From Actinomycetota bacterium (GTDB lineage Bacteria > Actinomycetota > Actinomycetes > Nanopelagicales > Nanopelagicaceae), in NCBI GenBank assembly GCA_009698675.1, contig WLPT01000005.1, forward strand, positions 1 to 64,000: a DNA stretch of 64,000 bases, in the 5' to 3' direction. Positions 50,797 to 61,234 of this stretch are shown here, one piece after another. Numbering within the stretch: position 1 is the first letter of the stretch; every line of letters starts with the position of its first letter. The notes beneath the pieces are model-generated. The model did not search any database and had not been told where the DNA came from. It saw nothing but the letters and a program-made list of their open reading frames with translations. A program made the translations under genes and the position numbers.

Positions 50797-53700
50797 CTAG
50801 CTTGCGTCTGATTCACGAAGACGTTGCGAGATTACCTCTGTAACACCATCCCCGCGCATAGTCACGCCATAAAGTGCATCGGCAATTTCCATCGTGCGCT
50901 TTTGGTGAGTAATAATAATTAATTGAGAACTTGCTCGTAACTCCTCAAGAACTCCAAGAAGGCGGCCAAGGTTGACATCATCTAGCGCAGCTTCAACTTC
51001 ATCTAATACATAGAATGGACTTGGACGAGCTTTAAAGATAGCAACGAGCATTGCGACGGCAGTTAAAGATTTTTCTCCACCAGAGAGCAGTGAGAGGCGT
51101 TTAATTCGCTTGCCGGGAGGTCTGGCTTCAACATCGACACCACTTGTGAGTGGATTTTCTGGATCTACGAGTATCAGGCGACCATCTCCACCTGGGAATA
51201 GGCGAGCAAATATCTCCTCAAAATGTCGCGCGGTGTCCTCGAAGGCCTCCATGAATATCGTTTGAACCCGGTCATCTACCTCTTTAATAATGTCGAGTAG
51301 ATCTTTCTTAGTATTTTTTAAATCCTCAAGTTGGTCTGCTAAGAACTTCAGGCGCTCTTCCAGCGATGAGAACTCTTCAAGGGCCAAAGGATTAATTTTA
51401 CCTAGCAAATTCAGAGAACGTTCGGCCGATGCAAGACGTTTTTCCTGTTGATCGCGGCGATATGGAATCAACTCAGTCGTAACAATCTCCCCATCCTCAT
51501 TTTCGAAGAAGGTAGGGACATCATTTTCTGGACCATATTCGGCAACAAGAGTCTGTGTATCGATAGCGAACTCTTCAGCTGTTTTGTTTTCAAGAGATTC
51601 AATTCGCATGCGCTGTTCTGCGCGTGCAATCTCATCACGATGCACACTTGAAGTCAGGGCTTCTAACTCAGTTGCAAGCTCGCGTCCACGAGTACGAACC
51701 GTAAGCGTCTCACCTTCTCGAAGTACGCGTGACTCTTCCAAGCGAGCACGCTCGACTGCCGCCTTGGAAATCGAACGCTCTATGTGAATGAGAACTTCGT
51801 AGGCCGACTCTGCTATGGCCTGGGAGATGAGAGCTGCACGTGCACGAGCACTACGACGTATTACCGCGCGTTCAGAGGCTTCGCGCTCATTTCGGGCAGC
51901 CACTTCCAAAGCTAAGGCACGAGCTGCAACCGATGTGACCCGCTCTTCAATTGTTCGCACCGCAAGACGTGCTTCAACCTCTGCAGTTCGTGCAACCGAC
52001 ACGGCGTTACGAAGGTTCTCAGTAAGTGTGTGATCAGGCTCTGCAACTGCGCCAGCTTGGTGAAGTTGATTTTGAGCAACTAATAAATCGCCCTCATCGC
52101 GCACTTGGGCCGTTGTTGCCTCATTTATATTTACATTTAACCGCTCAACTTCTGCCATCGCAGATTTCATATTCTGACCCGAAACCGCCAACTGCTCGGT
52201 TAATGCACCTATACGTGCATCGGACTCATTGAGTTTAGAAAGTGCTAAATCATAATCACTTTGTCGGCTTGCAACTTCAACCGTCTGGCTGGAAATTTCA
52301 AATTTCAAGCGATCACATGTGTGCGATATTTCAGAAAGTTTGCTCTCTAGTCCTGCGATGAGGGCGTTGATTTCGATGAGAGATGATGAGGATTTAGAGC
52401 CTCCACGAGCACGAGAACCCGTAACTACATCCCCATCGCGAGTAACAACACTAACGCCTGGATTGGCTCGAAGAATAGCTTCGGCATCGCGCGCCGAATC
52501 TGCAACAACAATATTTGCAAGCAATGAAGTGATAAGTGCGCCGATTGAGGAAGATCGAACGTGAGATGCTAAGGATGTAAGACCTGATGGAATTGAAGAA
52601 TTGGATTGTGCGTTTGCGTCATAGACCAAAACATCGGCTTGGCCAAGGTTTTCACTGCGCAATGTTGTTAGGGCCGTTACAGCAGATGATAAATCCTGCA
52701 CGACAACTGCATCGGCAAGCGTGCCAAGTGCGGCAGCTGCAGCGCTCTCCCACCCTGAATCTATTTCGACCAGAGAGGCTACCGAACCAAGAATATGCAC
52801 GCCTCGTGAATCACGCAGCAAAGCTGAAGCACCATCGCGATTTTGTGAAGTCAACTTCATAGCTTCAATTTTGGATTCAATGGCATTGCGTTCTCGATCG
52901 GCCAGGCGTTCGGCCTCTACCAGCTCTTGAAACTTTGATTTTGCCGACTCTATATTTGATTTTGTAGTTTCAAACTGTGAGTCAAGACCTTTCTCACCAG
53001 TATCTGCACTAGCGATATCGAGTTCATATGTTGAATACTCTCGTTGCGCCGAATCAACACGTGCCTGGGCTTCATTGCGCGCCCGAACTAATCGTTCAAT
53101 CTCTTCAGAGATAGCTTCAAGTCGTGCTTGCAGGGATTTAATGTGTCCCTCTTGTCGTGCAGTGCCTTCTCGCGCATCGGCAATTGCACGCATCGCAGCT
53201 GCAATTGTGTCTTCATCTAACTTCAGCGCCTGTTCACTTTGTGCAAGGGCGGATGTGGCCAACTGTAAATCCTGTTGAGAAGTTGAAACATTTGCCCTTA
53301 ATTCAAGCTCCTGTTTGCGAAGTTCCTGCGCATCTTTCTCAAGGGCGTCAGGATCGCGTCCAGATGATCGGGCCTCTTCGGCCTCTTCATTGAGAAAACG
53401 TGATCGTTCCTGGGCCAAACTTTGAGTTCCTCTAAATTTCTCACGAAGTGAGTTCAATTGGTAATAGGTTTCCTGTGCTTGAACTAAAAGTGGGCCTTCG
53501 AATGCAGCTTGCGCATCGAGGGCTCCTTCTCGCGCACGGATAGATTCAACTTCACTTTCAACGCCCGCACGACGCTCTCGAAGAGATGTTTCATCGGCCA
53601 CTTCGGCATCAAGGGTTTTCGATAGTGAAATAAAATCATCTGCCAAGATACGAAGTTTTGCATCGCGAAGATCTGCTTGAATCGTCGCCGCTTTTTTCGC

Positions 53701-54333
53701 AACCTCTGCCTGTTTACCCAATGGGCGAAGTTGCCGTCTAAGCTCGACAGTTAAGTCCTGCACGCGCGCAAGATTTACCTGCATCGAATCCAGTTTGCGA
53801 AGGGCCTTTTCTTTACGTTTTCGATGTTTAAGTACACCTGCAGCCTCTTCGATGAATCCACGCCGTTCATCTGGAGTTGCCATTAAAATCGCATCAAGTT
53901 GACCTTGACCTACGATCACATGCATTTCGCGGCCAATTCCAGAGTCGCTCAAAAGCTCTTGAATATCTAATAAACGAGAGGCCTCGCCATTGATCTGATA
54001 CTCACTATGACCGTTACGGAAAAGAATTCTCGAAATAGTTACTTCGCTGTACTCAATAGGGAGTGCGCCATCGGCATTATCGATAGTCAGAGAAACTTCG
54101 GCGCGACCAAGCGGTGCGCGTCCGCTAGTGCCGGCAAAGATGACGTCTTCCATCTTGCCACCGCGAAGTGATTTGGCGCCCTGTTCACCCATTACCCACG
54201 TAAGGGCATCTACAACGTTACTTTTACCTGAACCATTAGGTCCGACTACGCATGTAATTCCTGGCTCTAACCGCAAAGTGGTAGCCGAAGCAAAGGACTT
54301 AAAGCCCTTGAGGGTCATGCTCTTCAAATACAC
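50797..54333 (-). CDS. smc: chromosome segregation protein SMC
   Basis: LKGFKSFASATTLRLEPGITCVVGPNGSGKSNVVDAL; C-terminal LSLLSGGEKSLTAVAMLVAIF; GTG start. Confidence 0.97.
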   Translation of the reverse strand: MYLKSMTLKGFKSFASATTLRLEPGITCVVGPNGSGKSNVVDALTWVMGEQGAKSLRGGKMEDVIFAGTSGRAPLGRAEVSLTIDNADGALPIEYSEVTISRILFRNGHSEYQINGEASRLLDIQELLSDSGIGREMHVIVGQGQLDAILMATPDERRGFIEEAAGVLKHRKRKEKALRKLDSMQVNLARVQDLTVELRRQLRPLGKQAEVAKKAATIQADLRDAKLRILADDFISLSKTLDAEVADETSLRERRAGVESEVESIRAREGALDAQAAFEGPLLVQAQETYYQLNSLREKFRGTQSLAQERSRFLNEEAEEARSSGRDPDALEKDAQELRKQELELRANVSTSQQDLQLATSALAQSEQALKLDEDTIAAAMRAIADAREGTARQEGHIKSLQARLEAISEEIERLVRARNEAQARVDSAQREYSTYELDIASADTGEKGLDSQFETTKSNIESAKSKFQELVEAERLADRERNAIESKIEAMKLTSQNRDGASALLRDSRGVHILGSVASLVEIDSGWESAAAAALGTLADAVVVQDLSSAVTALTTLRSENLGQADVLVYDANAQSNSSIPSGLTSLASHVRSSSIGALITSLLANIVVADSARDAEAILRANPGVSVVTRDGDVVTGSRARGGSKSSSSLIEINALIAGLESKLSEISHTCDRLKFEISSQTVEVASRQSDYDLALSKLNESDARIGALTEQLAVSGQNMKSAMAEVERLNVNINEATTAQVRDEGDLLVAQNQLHQAGAVAEPDHTLTENLRNAVSVARTAEVEARLAVRTIEERVTSVAARALALEVAARNEREASERAVIRRSARARAALISQAIAESAYEVLIHIERSISKAAVERARLEESRVLREGETLTVRTRGRELATELEALTSSVHRDEIARAEQRMRIESLENKTAEEFAIDTQTLVAEYGPENDVPTFFENEDGEIVTTELIPYRRDQQEKRLASAERSLNLLGKINPLALEEFSSLEERLKFLADQLEDLKNTKKDLLDIIKEVDDRVQTIFMEAFEDTARHFEEIFARLFPGGDGRLILVDPENPLTSGVDVEARPPGKRIKRLSLLSGGEKSLTAVAMLVAIFKARPSPFYVLDEVEAALDDVNLGRLLGVLEELRASSQLIIITHQKRTMEIADALYGVTMRGDGVTEVISQRLRESDAS

Positions 54334-54339
54334 GCGGCA

Positions 54340-54345
54340 AACCTA
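54340..54345 (-). promoter_or_regulatory. leaderless -10: TAGGTT-TGCCGC-GTG (smc)
   Basis: TAnnnT 6 nt before GTG 54333. Confidence 0.6.
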
Positions 54346-54373
54346 TCGCGTCAGCGCAGTGTTTTCGACGCTT

Positions 54374-55051
54374 TTAAGGCTCAGGCTGCTCGTTTTTCAG
54401 CAAATCGTAGGCGATACGTGCGGCGATCTGTTCGGCCTCACGCTTGCTTTTTCCAGCACCCTCACTGACACCAACGCCGGCAACCATCGCAACAGCGGTG
54501 AAGTTCTTATCGTGATCTGGCCCGTCTTCACTAACAACATACTCCGGCACGCCTTTATTGAGGGAAGCAACTAACTCTTGCAGCGCGGTTTTGCCATCTA
54601 AGCCAGCACCTCGCGCAACTGCAGACTCTAGAGTTGATGCAATCAGACGGCGAACAATTGTTGTGCAGATTTCAAATCCACATTGAAGGTAAATCGCGCC
54701 AATGACGGCCTCAAGCGCATCGGCCAGAAGAGAGTTCTTATCGCGCCCGCCGGTGACCTCTTCGCCTTTTCCAAGTCGAATATATTTGCCTAAATCCAAT
54801 TCGCGTGCGATATCTGCCAGCGCGCGCATATTGACGACACCGGAACGAAGTGGCGAGAGGCGACTTTCATCAAACTCTGGATATCTCTTGTAGAGCTCTT
54901 CGGTAACTATTAAACCTAAAACCGAATCGCCTAAAAATTCAAGACGCTCATTAGTTTCTTTACTTGCCGATTCATATGCAAATGAACGGTGGGTAAAAGC
55001 CAATTCAAGAAGTGAGGGTTCAATGACAACCCCCAGCTGTTCATTGAGCAA
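54374..55051 (-). CDS. rnc: ribonuclease III
   Basis: ERLEFLGDSVLGLIVTE, DALEAVIGAIYLQCG, dsRBD. Confidence 0.96.
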   Translation of the reverse strand: MLNEQLGVVIEPSLLELAFTHRSFAYESASKETNERLEFLGDSVLGLIVTEELYKRYPEFDESRLSPLRSGVVNMRALADIARELDLGKYIRLGKGEEVTGGRDKNSLLADALEAVIGAIYLQCGFEICTTIVRRLIASTLESAVARGAGLDGKTALQELVASLNKGVPEYVVSEDGPDHDKNFTAVAMVAGVGVSEGAGKSKREAEQIAARIAYDLLKNEQPEP

Positions 55052-55061
55052 CGAGCTCAGA

Positions 55062-55235
55062 TCAGACCGCTAATACCTGGCGACGGTTATATGTACCGCA
55101 CGTTGGGCAGGCAGTGTGTTGCAACTTTGGTTGCTGGCACTGTGGGCATGTTGCAAGAGAGGCAGCGGTTGTCTTCCACTGGCTTCGACGTGAGCGCGTC
55201 TTAGAACGCGAGGTCTTCCGCTTTGGTACTGGCAC
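55062..55235 (-). CDS. rpmF: 50S ribosomal protein L32 (Cys-containing form)
   Basis: VPVPKRKTSRSKTRSRRSQWK...CPQCQQPKLQHTACPTCGTYNRRQVL; GTG 55235. Confidence 0.95.
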   Translation of the reverse strand: MPVPKRKTSRSKTRSRRSQWKTTAASLATCPQCQQPKLQHTACPTCGTYNRRQVLAV

Positions 55236-55303
55236 TTTTCTAACCTCTTCTTCTTGTGCTGAGCGCAACGATGGTTGCAGGGCGTAAGTATCCCTTAAAA
55301 ACC

Positions 55304-55879
55304 CTAATTCTTGAAATCGGGCTCATCTAGCTCGACTGCGGCAAGCCCCGCCCACCGGGCGTCGATCTGCTCATGAGCGTGATCGGCGGGCAGTTCTGCC
55401 CATTTGGCCCCACAGTCAGGGCAGAGCCCTTCACAGGCATCACTACATAGCGGTGTGTGTGGAAGTGCCAGGACGATGGCATCTCGGATCGGGCTCTGAA
55501 GATCCATCACATCTCCATCCATAAGCAGTTCATCGTCGATATCTAAATCCTCATCCGGCGTTGTGCGCTTCTTGCGTTCGACCTTCTTCTCATAAAGATA
55601 GAGCTCTTGAACTCTTTTTTCGATCACGATTTCAACTGGATCCAAGCAGCGCCCACATTCGCCTTTAGCGATGGCAAAAATCTCGGCGCTAAGCAAAATT
55701 CCTTCAGCCACTGATTCAAGACGGGCATCTATTTCAATAATCTCACCAACTGGAACTGCAATTAAATCGACGCCAACTTTTTCTGGCACTTCAATATTGA
55801 GCTCATACTCTTTCATCTCCCCTGCACGCCGCGGAAGTTCGAAAGTGTTGAGTTTATAAACCTCTGAAAGCTTTGACAT
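55304..55879 (-). CDS. YceD/DUF177 family protein
   Basis: ECGRCLDPVEIVIEKRVQELYL, LCSDACEGLCPDCGA; ATG 55879. Confidence 0.9.
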   Translation of the reverse strand: MSKLSEVYKLNTFELPRRAGEMKEYELNIEVPEKVGVDLIAVPVGEIIEIDARLESVAEGILLSAEIFAIAKGECGRCLDPVEIVIEKRVQELYLYEKKVERKKRTTPDEDLDIDDELLMDGDVMDLQSPIRDAIVLALPHTPLCSDACEGLCPDCGAKWAELPADHAHEQIDARWAGLAAVELDEPDFKN

Positions 55880-55886
55880 AGAAAAA

Positions 55887-56369
55887 TTAATCCGAATCAG
55901 AGAGTTGAGAAAGTGCGTCTTTATCGCCAGCACCTGCAAGGCGATCGCGTCCGCGCGCTACCGCATCCTGTGTTTTCTTTAAAATAACCTCTAGCGTTGC
56001 AAGTCGACCATCGATGTACTCCTCGACATCTGCTTTCTCTTGAATACTTGTTTCCCGCGCATCGTCGAGAATTTTACGGGCCTCATCTCGTGCAATCTGA
56101 ACTATTGAAGTCTGCTCGACCATGCGGGCTACATCTTCACGAGCTAGGGAAATCATCTGCTCAGCACTCATGCGGCCCTCTTCAATGATTGCATCACGAG
56201 CGGATATAACTTTCTGTGCAGAATCAAAATCAGATGGAAATGCAGCAAGGGCATCATCTAGGATCTCAAGCATTTCGCCACGGTGAACTACGCAACTTGC
56301 AGAGAGTGGAACTCCACGTGCCTCTTTTACTAACGTGATTGCTGAGGCTAACTTGTCGATTGAATCCAT
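55887..56369 (-). CDS. DivIVA-like coiled-coil protein
   Basis: Coiled-coil heptads; position between coaD and yceD as in many Actinobacteria. Confidence 0.65.
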   Translation of the reverse strand: MDSIDKLASAITLVKEARGVPLSASCVVHRGEMLEILDDALAAFPSDFDSAQKVISARDAIIEEGRMSAEQMISLAREDVARMVEQTSIVQIARDEARKILDDARETSIQEKADVEEYIDGRLATLEVILKKTQDAVARGRDRLAGAGDKDALSQLSDSD

Positions 56370-56371
56370 GG

Positions 56372-56851
56372 TTACTTCCCTGCTACTCGGAGCTTAATTG
56401 CGGTATTTACATTGGCGGGAATCATCGCTGATACGTCTCCCCCATAGTGTGCGAGCTCTTTAACGATTGATGATGAGAGAAAAGAATAGGCTGGAGCAGT
56501 TGCCATAAGCATAGTTTCAACCCCTGAGGCTTGAAGATTTAACTGTGCCATTTGTAACTCATAGTCGAAGTCCGTAACCGCTCGTAGACCCTTAACGATT
56601 GTGGTAATTGAATGGGCTTTGCAATAATCCACGAGTAACCCACTCCAGGAATCAACCACAACGTTGGGCAGATCGGCCACTGTTTCACGAATCATCTCAA
56701 TGCGCTCAGAAACGGTGAACAGGCCCGACTTAGTTCGATTTTCAAGAACGGCTACAACGACTTCATCAAAGTGGCTGCTTGCCCGCTTAATGATATCTAG
56801 ATGGCCAAAAGTGATTGGGTCAAATGATCCAGGACAGATAGCGCGTTTCAT
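56372..56851 (-). CDS. coaD: pantetheine-phosphate adenylyltransferase
   Basis: AICPGSFDPITFGHLDIIKRA, KGLRAVTDFDYELQMA. Confidence 0.97.
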   Translation of the reverse strand: MKRAICPGSFDPITFGHLDIIKRASSHFDEVVVAVLENRTKSGLFTVSERIEMIRETVADLPNVVVDSWSGLLVDYCKAHSITTIVKGLRAVTDFDYELQMAQLNLQASGVETMLMATAPAYSFLSSSIVKELAHYGGDVSAMIPANVNTAIKLRVAGK

Positions 56852-56858
56852 GGCTCAA

Positions 56859-56864
56859 ACGCTA
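56859..56864 (-). promoter_or_regulatory. leaderless -10: TAGCGT-TTGAGCC-ATG (coaD)
   Basis: TAnnnT 7 nt before ATG 56851. Confidence 0.65.
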
Positions 56865-56890
56865 GCAAGAGATGGCGCAGTTATCCATTC

Positions 56891-57463
56891 TCAAGGCTGA
56901 TAGTGACCATAGAAAATACTCACAGCCCCGTACTTCCTCTCTCGTGCGCCAACAAAGCCCTCTGGCCAGCTAAATGTCGATCCCTTTGCGGTGCGCTCAA
57001 CAGCAATCAGCGCATCACTGGATAAAAACTCATCACTGTGGAGTTTGCTGACAACCTCTTCAACTTGCGCATCGGTGAAATCAAATGGTGGATCGATATA
57101 GACAATGTGATATTTAACTTTGGCACCATCACTCAAGAAGCGTTGAGCCGACATCGCATAGAGATGAAATTTTCCAGCGGGCTTGTTCTTACTAACTAAC
57201 TCAAAGTTATTTTCAATTGTTTTTTGCGCATCCGGATCTCGCTCCACAAAGTGGACAACTGCAGCACCTCGCGAAAGTGCTTCAAGCCCGATTGCACCTG
57301 AACCTGCAAATAAATCCAGAAGATGTAGCCCGTGAAAGTCGCCAAACTCCGAAGTCAGCGAGGAAAATAAACCTTCGCGTGCACGATCTGAAGTTGGCCG
57401 AGTCGCACCTGCAACGCTGCCCAATGTACGACCCTTAGCCACCCCTGCGATAATTCTCATCAA
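56891..57463 (-). CDS. rsmD: 16S rRNA (guanine(966)-N(2))-methyltransferase
   Basis: RIIAGVAKGRTL, RPTSDRAREGLFSSL, DLFAGSGAIGLEALSRGA, DPPF. Confidence 0.95.
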   Translation of the reverse strand: MMRIIAGVAKGRTLGSVAGATRPTSDRAREGLFSSLTSEFGDFHGLHLLDLFAGSGAIGLEALSRGAAVVHFVERDPDAQKTIENNFELVSKNKPAGKFHLYAMSAQRFLSDGAKVKYHIVYIDPPFDFTDAQVEEVVSKLHSDEFLSSDALIAVERTAKGSTFSWPEGFVGARERKYGAVSIFYGHYQP

Positions 57464-59635
57464 TTAACCCTTATCTAAATAATCTGTAGCTGCATTCTGA
57501 GCCAACAGCGCAACCTGTGACTTAAGGGCAGGATAACTTGATAACTCATTCGAGGCCTCAATTATGCTCTGCGCATCAGCACGTGCAATCTCAATTAACG
57601 CCTCATCACGCAGCACGCGCAACAATCGCAGATGTGATGCACTTCCCGACTGCGTAGAACCCAAAACATCGCCTTCACGTCGTTGCTCCAAATCAATGCG
57701 CGAGAGTTCAAAGCCATCAAGGGTCGATGCCACAGCATTTAAGCGCTCTCGCGCAGCCGAGTCGGCGGGTGCACTAGAAACTAGTAGACATAAGCCGGGA
57801 GAAGTTCCACGTCCAACTCGTCCACGTAATTGGTGAAGCTGTGAAACACCAAAGCGATCGGCATCCATAATCACCATTACCGTTGCATTGGCCACATCTA
57901 CTCCAACTTCAATAACCGTTGTTGAAACCAGCACATCGAGCTCACCTGCAGCAAATGCTCGCATCGTTGAATCTTTTATTTCACTATTTTGTCGCCCATG
58001 AAGCTCGGCAACTTTTAGTCCAGCTAAAGCGCCTGCAGAAAGCTGCGGGGCAAGTGTGGTTACAGCTGCGATATCGGGTGAATCTAGACCAAAGAGAAAA
58101 TCAATATCCGAGCTCTCATCACTGCCGGCCTCTATTCGCGGTGCAACGATATAGGCCTGATGTCCCGCGGCAACTTCTTCACGTATCCGAGCCCACGCAC
58201 GCTCTAAGTACGCTGGTTTCTCGAGAACAGAAACCACGTGAGTTGTAATCGGTGCTCGACCAAGTGGAAGTTCACGCAAAGTTGAAACATCGAGATCTCC
58301 AAATACCGTCATTGCAACTGTGCGTGGTATTGGCGTTGCAGTCATGACTAATAGGTGTGGAGGCTTTTGAGCTTTTACTTTTAATGCATCACGTTGTTCA
58401 ACGCCAAATCTATGCTGCTCATCAACAACTATTAATCCTAAATCGGCAAACTCCACCTTTTCTCCAAGAAGTGCATGCGTTCCGATAATGATTCCAGCCC
58501 CACCTGTGGCCGCCAGTGAGAGTGCGATCTTTCGCTCATGCGCACTTTGCGAACCAGTAATCAAAGTAATTTGGGTAGATTTATCGGCGCTACCGAGAGT
58601 TCCGCCAAGTGCCAGTGGGCCTAATAGTTTTTGAAAAGTCCGTAAATGTTGTGCGGCCAGAACTTCAGTCGGTGCCAACAGCGCCGCCTGCCCCCCACTG
58701 TCGACGATAGCTAGCATTGCTCGCAGAGCGACTACGGTTTTACCTGATCCCACTTCACCCTGCAACAAGCGGTGCATCGGATGGGTCTGTGCCAAATCAT
58801 TTTCAATCTCTGCAACAACTTCACGCTGACCACCTGTAAGTTCAAATGGCAAGGAAGCATCGAAAGCTTCAAGTAAGCCACCCTTAATAGTTTTACGTGA
58901 AGTCGTATTCAATTTCTTTAGCTCATTGCGACGCATGACCAGCATGAGTTGAAGTAGAAAAGCCTCGTCAAATGTCAAACGTTCGCGAGCGGCATCGGCG
59001 TGATCTAGGTCGGCCGGAGTGTGGAGTTGAACAAGTGCTTGCTGCAACGTTGGATAGTTATGCGACAGACGAATCGACTCGGGCAGGTAATCCTCAACCT
59101 GATCAAGAGTTGCGATTGCCATTTCAACACATTGTGAAATCTTCCACGAAGCCAGTTTGGCAGTTGCCGAATAGACAGGGAGATATTTACCGGCAAAGCT
59201 TGCAGCTGCACTATCGACATCGGCGCCATCTGGAATCATCTGATAATCAGGGTGCGCTAACTGTTTCTTTCCATTGAAAATGCCAACTTTGCCCGCAAAT
59301 AATCCCTGGGCTCCAACTTTCAACTCTTTTTCGCGCCATGCTTGATTGAAAAAAGTTAATGAGAGTTTGGCGCTGCCATCTGTAACGATGACCTCCAAAA
59401 TGCTGCCCTTGCGGCCACGAATGGCACGATTTTGTGAGCTATGCACCTGAGCCAAAATTGTAACCTCATCGCCTTCATTGAGTTGGGCGATATCTGAAAG
59501 CTCCCCACGCACCATGTAGCGGCGGGGGTAGTGATGCATTAAATCTCCGACGGTCTTTATCGCGAAACTATCGAGTAGCACTTTTGCCGTGCGGTCACCC
59601 ACTACGTTCGAGAGTTTATTATCGAGATCGCCCAC
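57464..59635 (-). CDS. recG: ATP-dependent DNA helicase RecG
   Basis: MHRLLQGEVGSGKTVVALRAML, DEQHRFGVEQR, TATPIPRT, QLRGRVGRG. Confidence 0.96.
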   Translation of the reverse strand: MGDLDNKLSNVVGDRTAKVLLDSFAIKTVGDLMHHYPRRYMVRGELSDIAQLNEGDEVTILAQVHSSQNRAIRGRKGSILEVIVTDGSAKLSLTFFNQAWREKELKVGAQGLFAGKVGIFNGKKQLAHPDYQMIPDGADVDSAAASFAGKYLPVYSATAKLASWKISQCVEMAIATLDQVEDYLPESIRLSHNYPTLQQALVQLHTPADLDHADAARERLTFDEAFLLQLMLVMRRNELKKLNTTSRKTIKGGLLEAFDASLPFELTGGQREVVAEIENDLAQTHPMHRLLQGEVGSGKTVVALRAMLAIVDSGGQAALLAPTEVLAAQHLRTFQKLLGPLALGGTLGSADKSTQITLITGSQSAHERKIALSLAATGGAGIIIGTHALLGEKVEFADLGLIVVDEQHRFGVEQRDALKVKAQKPPHLLVMTATPIPRTVAMTVFGDLDVSTLRELPLGRAPITTHVVSVLEKPAYLERAWARIREEVAAGHQAYIVAPRIEAGSDESSDIDFLFGLDSPDIAAVTTLAPQLSAGALAGLKVAELHGRQNSEIKDSTMRAFAAGELDVLVSTTVIEVGVDVANATVMVIMDADRFGVSQLHQLRGRVGRGTSPGLCLLVSSAPADSAARERLNAVASTLDGFELSRIDLEQRREGDVLGSTQSGSASHLRLLRVLRDEALIEIARADAQSIIEASNELSSYPALKSQVALLAQNAATDYLDKG

Positions 59636-59674
59636 AACTGCATTCTCTCGCGGTCAGGCTCACTTTCGCATCTC

Positions 59675-61234
59675 CTAACGCTTCATTGTCAAAGTTTTAT
59701 CAATACTCTCCCACCCGCTATGGGTGACGACGATTGTTATCTTGTCTGCAAGTCGCCTGGTAATGCCCTTTTCAATACGTTGAGCCAACTGCTCATCAAG
59801 ATGCTCTGTGGGTTCATCAAAGATATATACATCGGCCTCGGCTAGTAATACTCGAGCAACAGATAAGCGTTTAGCCTCACCTCCTGAGATTATGCGGCCA
59901 AAATCGCCGATCAATGTATCCAGACCCTGCGCGAGCTCATGAAGAAGTTGATCGAGCTCTAGAAGAGTTAGGACCGAAATGATCTCTGCATCAGTGACGT
60001 TTTGATTGGCAATCCTCAAATTTTCACGAAGGGAGGTATTGAAAATATGAGAGCGTTGAACTGTTCCCACTATACGAGCCTTAAAATCACTGTAACTATC
60101 GGCGGCTCGACCATCGAAAGCTAAACCGCCCTTATAAGGCAATAGCCCAAGCAAGCCCATCACGAGAGTCGATTTTCCACTACCACTGCGTCCGCGGATA
60201 ACTAGCAGTTCGCCCTTTTGTACATCAAATGAAGTTGGCTCCATGAACTCATCGCCCCATGCCACCGTAATATTTGTAGCCGTGATCTGCGTAATTGGAG
60301 AGTCTAAATCTGCTCCAACCTGCTCCTCGCGTGGGGCGCCAATTAAAGCATCGACAGATTGTTGCGACATCAGGAGTTTTCCTGAACCAAATAAGTTGGG
60401 ATACCACGCCGTTATCGCCTCAAAGATTACAAGTGGAATAAAGATAAGCATCGTAACTTGAACGGCAGGCAGGCTTTGTTTCTGAGTGAGTGACATAGCC
60501 AGCCATGCAAAGCCAACAACACTCAACGCTATGAGCAAGTTAGTTAGCGCCGAAAATCTCCAACTTGCTTGAAGCAGTCGCGCCTCCTTCGCTCTAATGG
60601 CAACCTCTAGTGCCTTTGTGCGCTTTATATTCTCATGTAAGTAACCATAGATCGCCGCCTCGGTTACGCCATGAATTGATCCTTCGAGAAGTTGGGTGTA
60701 AGAGTTTTCACTTTTTTCAATATCTCGTGCAATTGGTTGGCTGCTACGTTTAATCAGTGCCGGAAAAATCGCGAGCAGAAGGGCGCAAATCGGAAGTGTA
60801 AATACCAGACTTTCTGGACGCACCCAGTAGGCAAGAAGTGCTCCGGCTACTAACGAAATAGCTGCAGAAGAGTGTGGAAGTTTTATTCGAAGTTGGTACT
60901 CCTGTGCACGTTCGACATCATCGACAATACTTTTAACTGCAGTTCCACTATTAAAGCTCTTCGCAATTGCGATCGAACTTTGACTCAATTTAGAGTAAAT
61001 ACTCACTCGTAAAGCGGTCAAGCGACTAAAGACCGCCTTGTGACTGACTAATCGCTCGGAGTATCTGGCAATTGAACGAAAGATTCCAAAGAATCGCACT
61101 AGGACTATCGCAACGCTCAACGTCAGAATCGGTGGCTGCATCGATGCCATCGTGATTAACCAAGCGCTCGATATCGTAAGACCTATACCTCCAATAAATG
61201 CAAAGGCGCCAAGGAAATATGCGATCAGCATCAT
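59675..61234 (-). CDS. cydC: thiol reductant ABC exporter subunit CydC
   Basis: ABC TM domain plus VIRGRSGSGKSTLVMGLLGLL, ISGGEAKRLSVARVLL; adjacent to cydD/cydB. Confidence 0.9.
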   Translation of the reverse strand: MMLIAYFLGAFAFIGGIGLTISSAWLITMASMQPPILTLSVAIVLVRFFGIFRSIARYSERLVSHKAVFSRLTALRVSIYSKLSQSSIAIAKSFNSGTAVKSIVDDVERAQEYQLRIKLPHSSAAISLVAGALLAYWVRPESLVFTLPICALLLAIFPALIKRSSQPIARDIEKSENSYTQLLEGSIHGVTEAAIYGYLHENIKRTKALEVAIRAKEARLLQASWRFSALTNLLIALSVVGFAWLAMSLTQKQSLPAVQVTMLIFIPLVIFEAITAWYPNLFGSGKLLMSQQSVDALIGAPREEQVGADLDSPITQITATNITVAWGDEFMEPTSFDVQKGELLVIRGRSGSGKSTLVMGLLGLLPYKGGLAFDGRAADSYSDFKARIVGTVQRSHIFNTSLRENLRIANQNVTDAEIISVLTLLELDQLLHELAQGLDTLIGDFGRIISGGEAKRLSVARVLLAEADVYIFDEPTEHLDEQLAQRIEKGITRRLADKITIVVTHSGWESIDKTLTMKR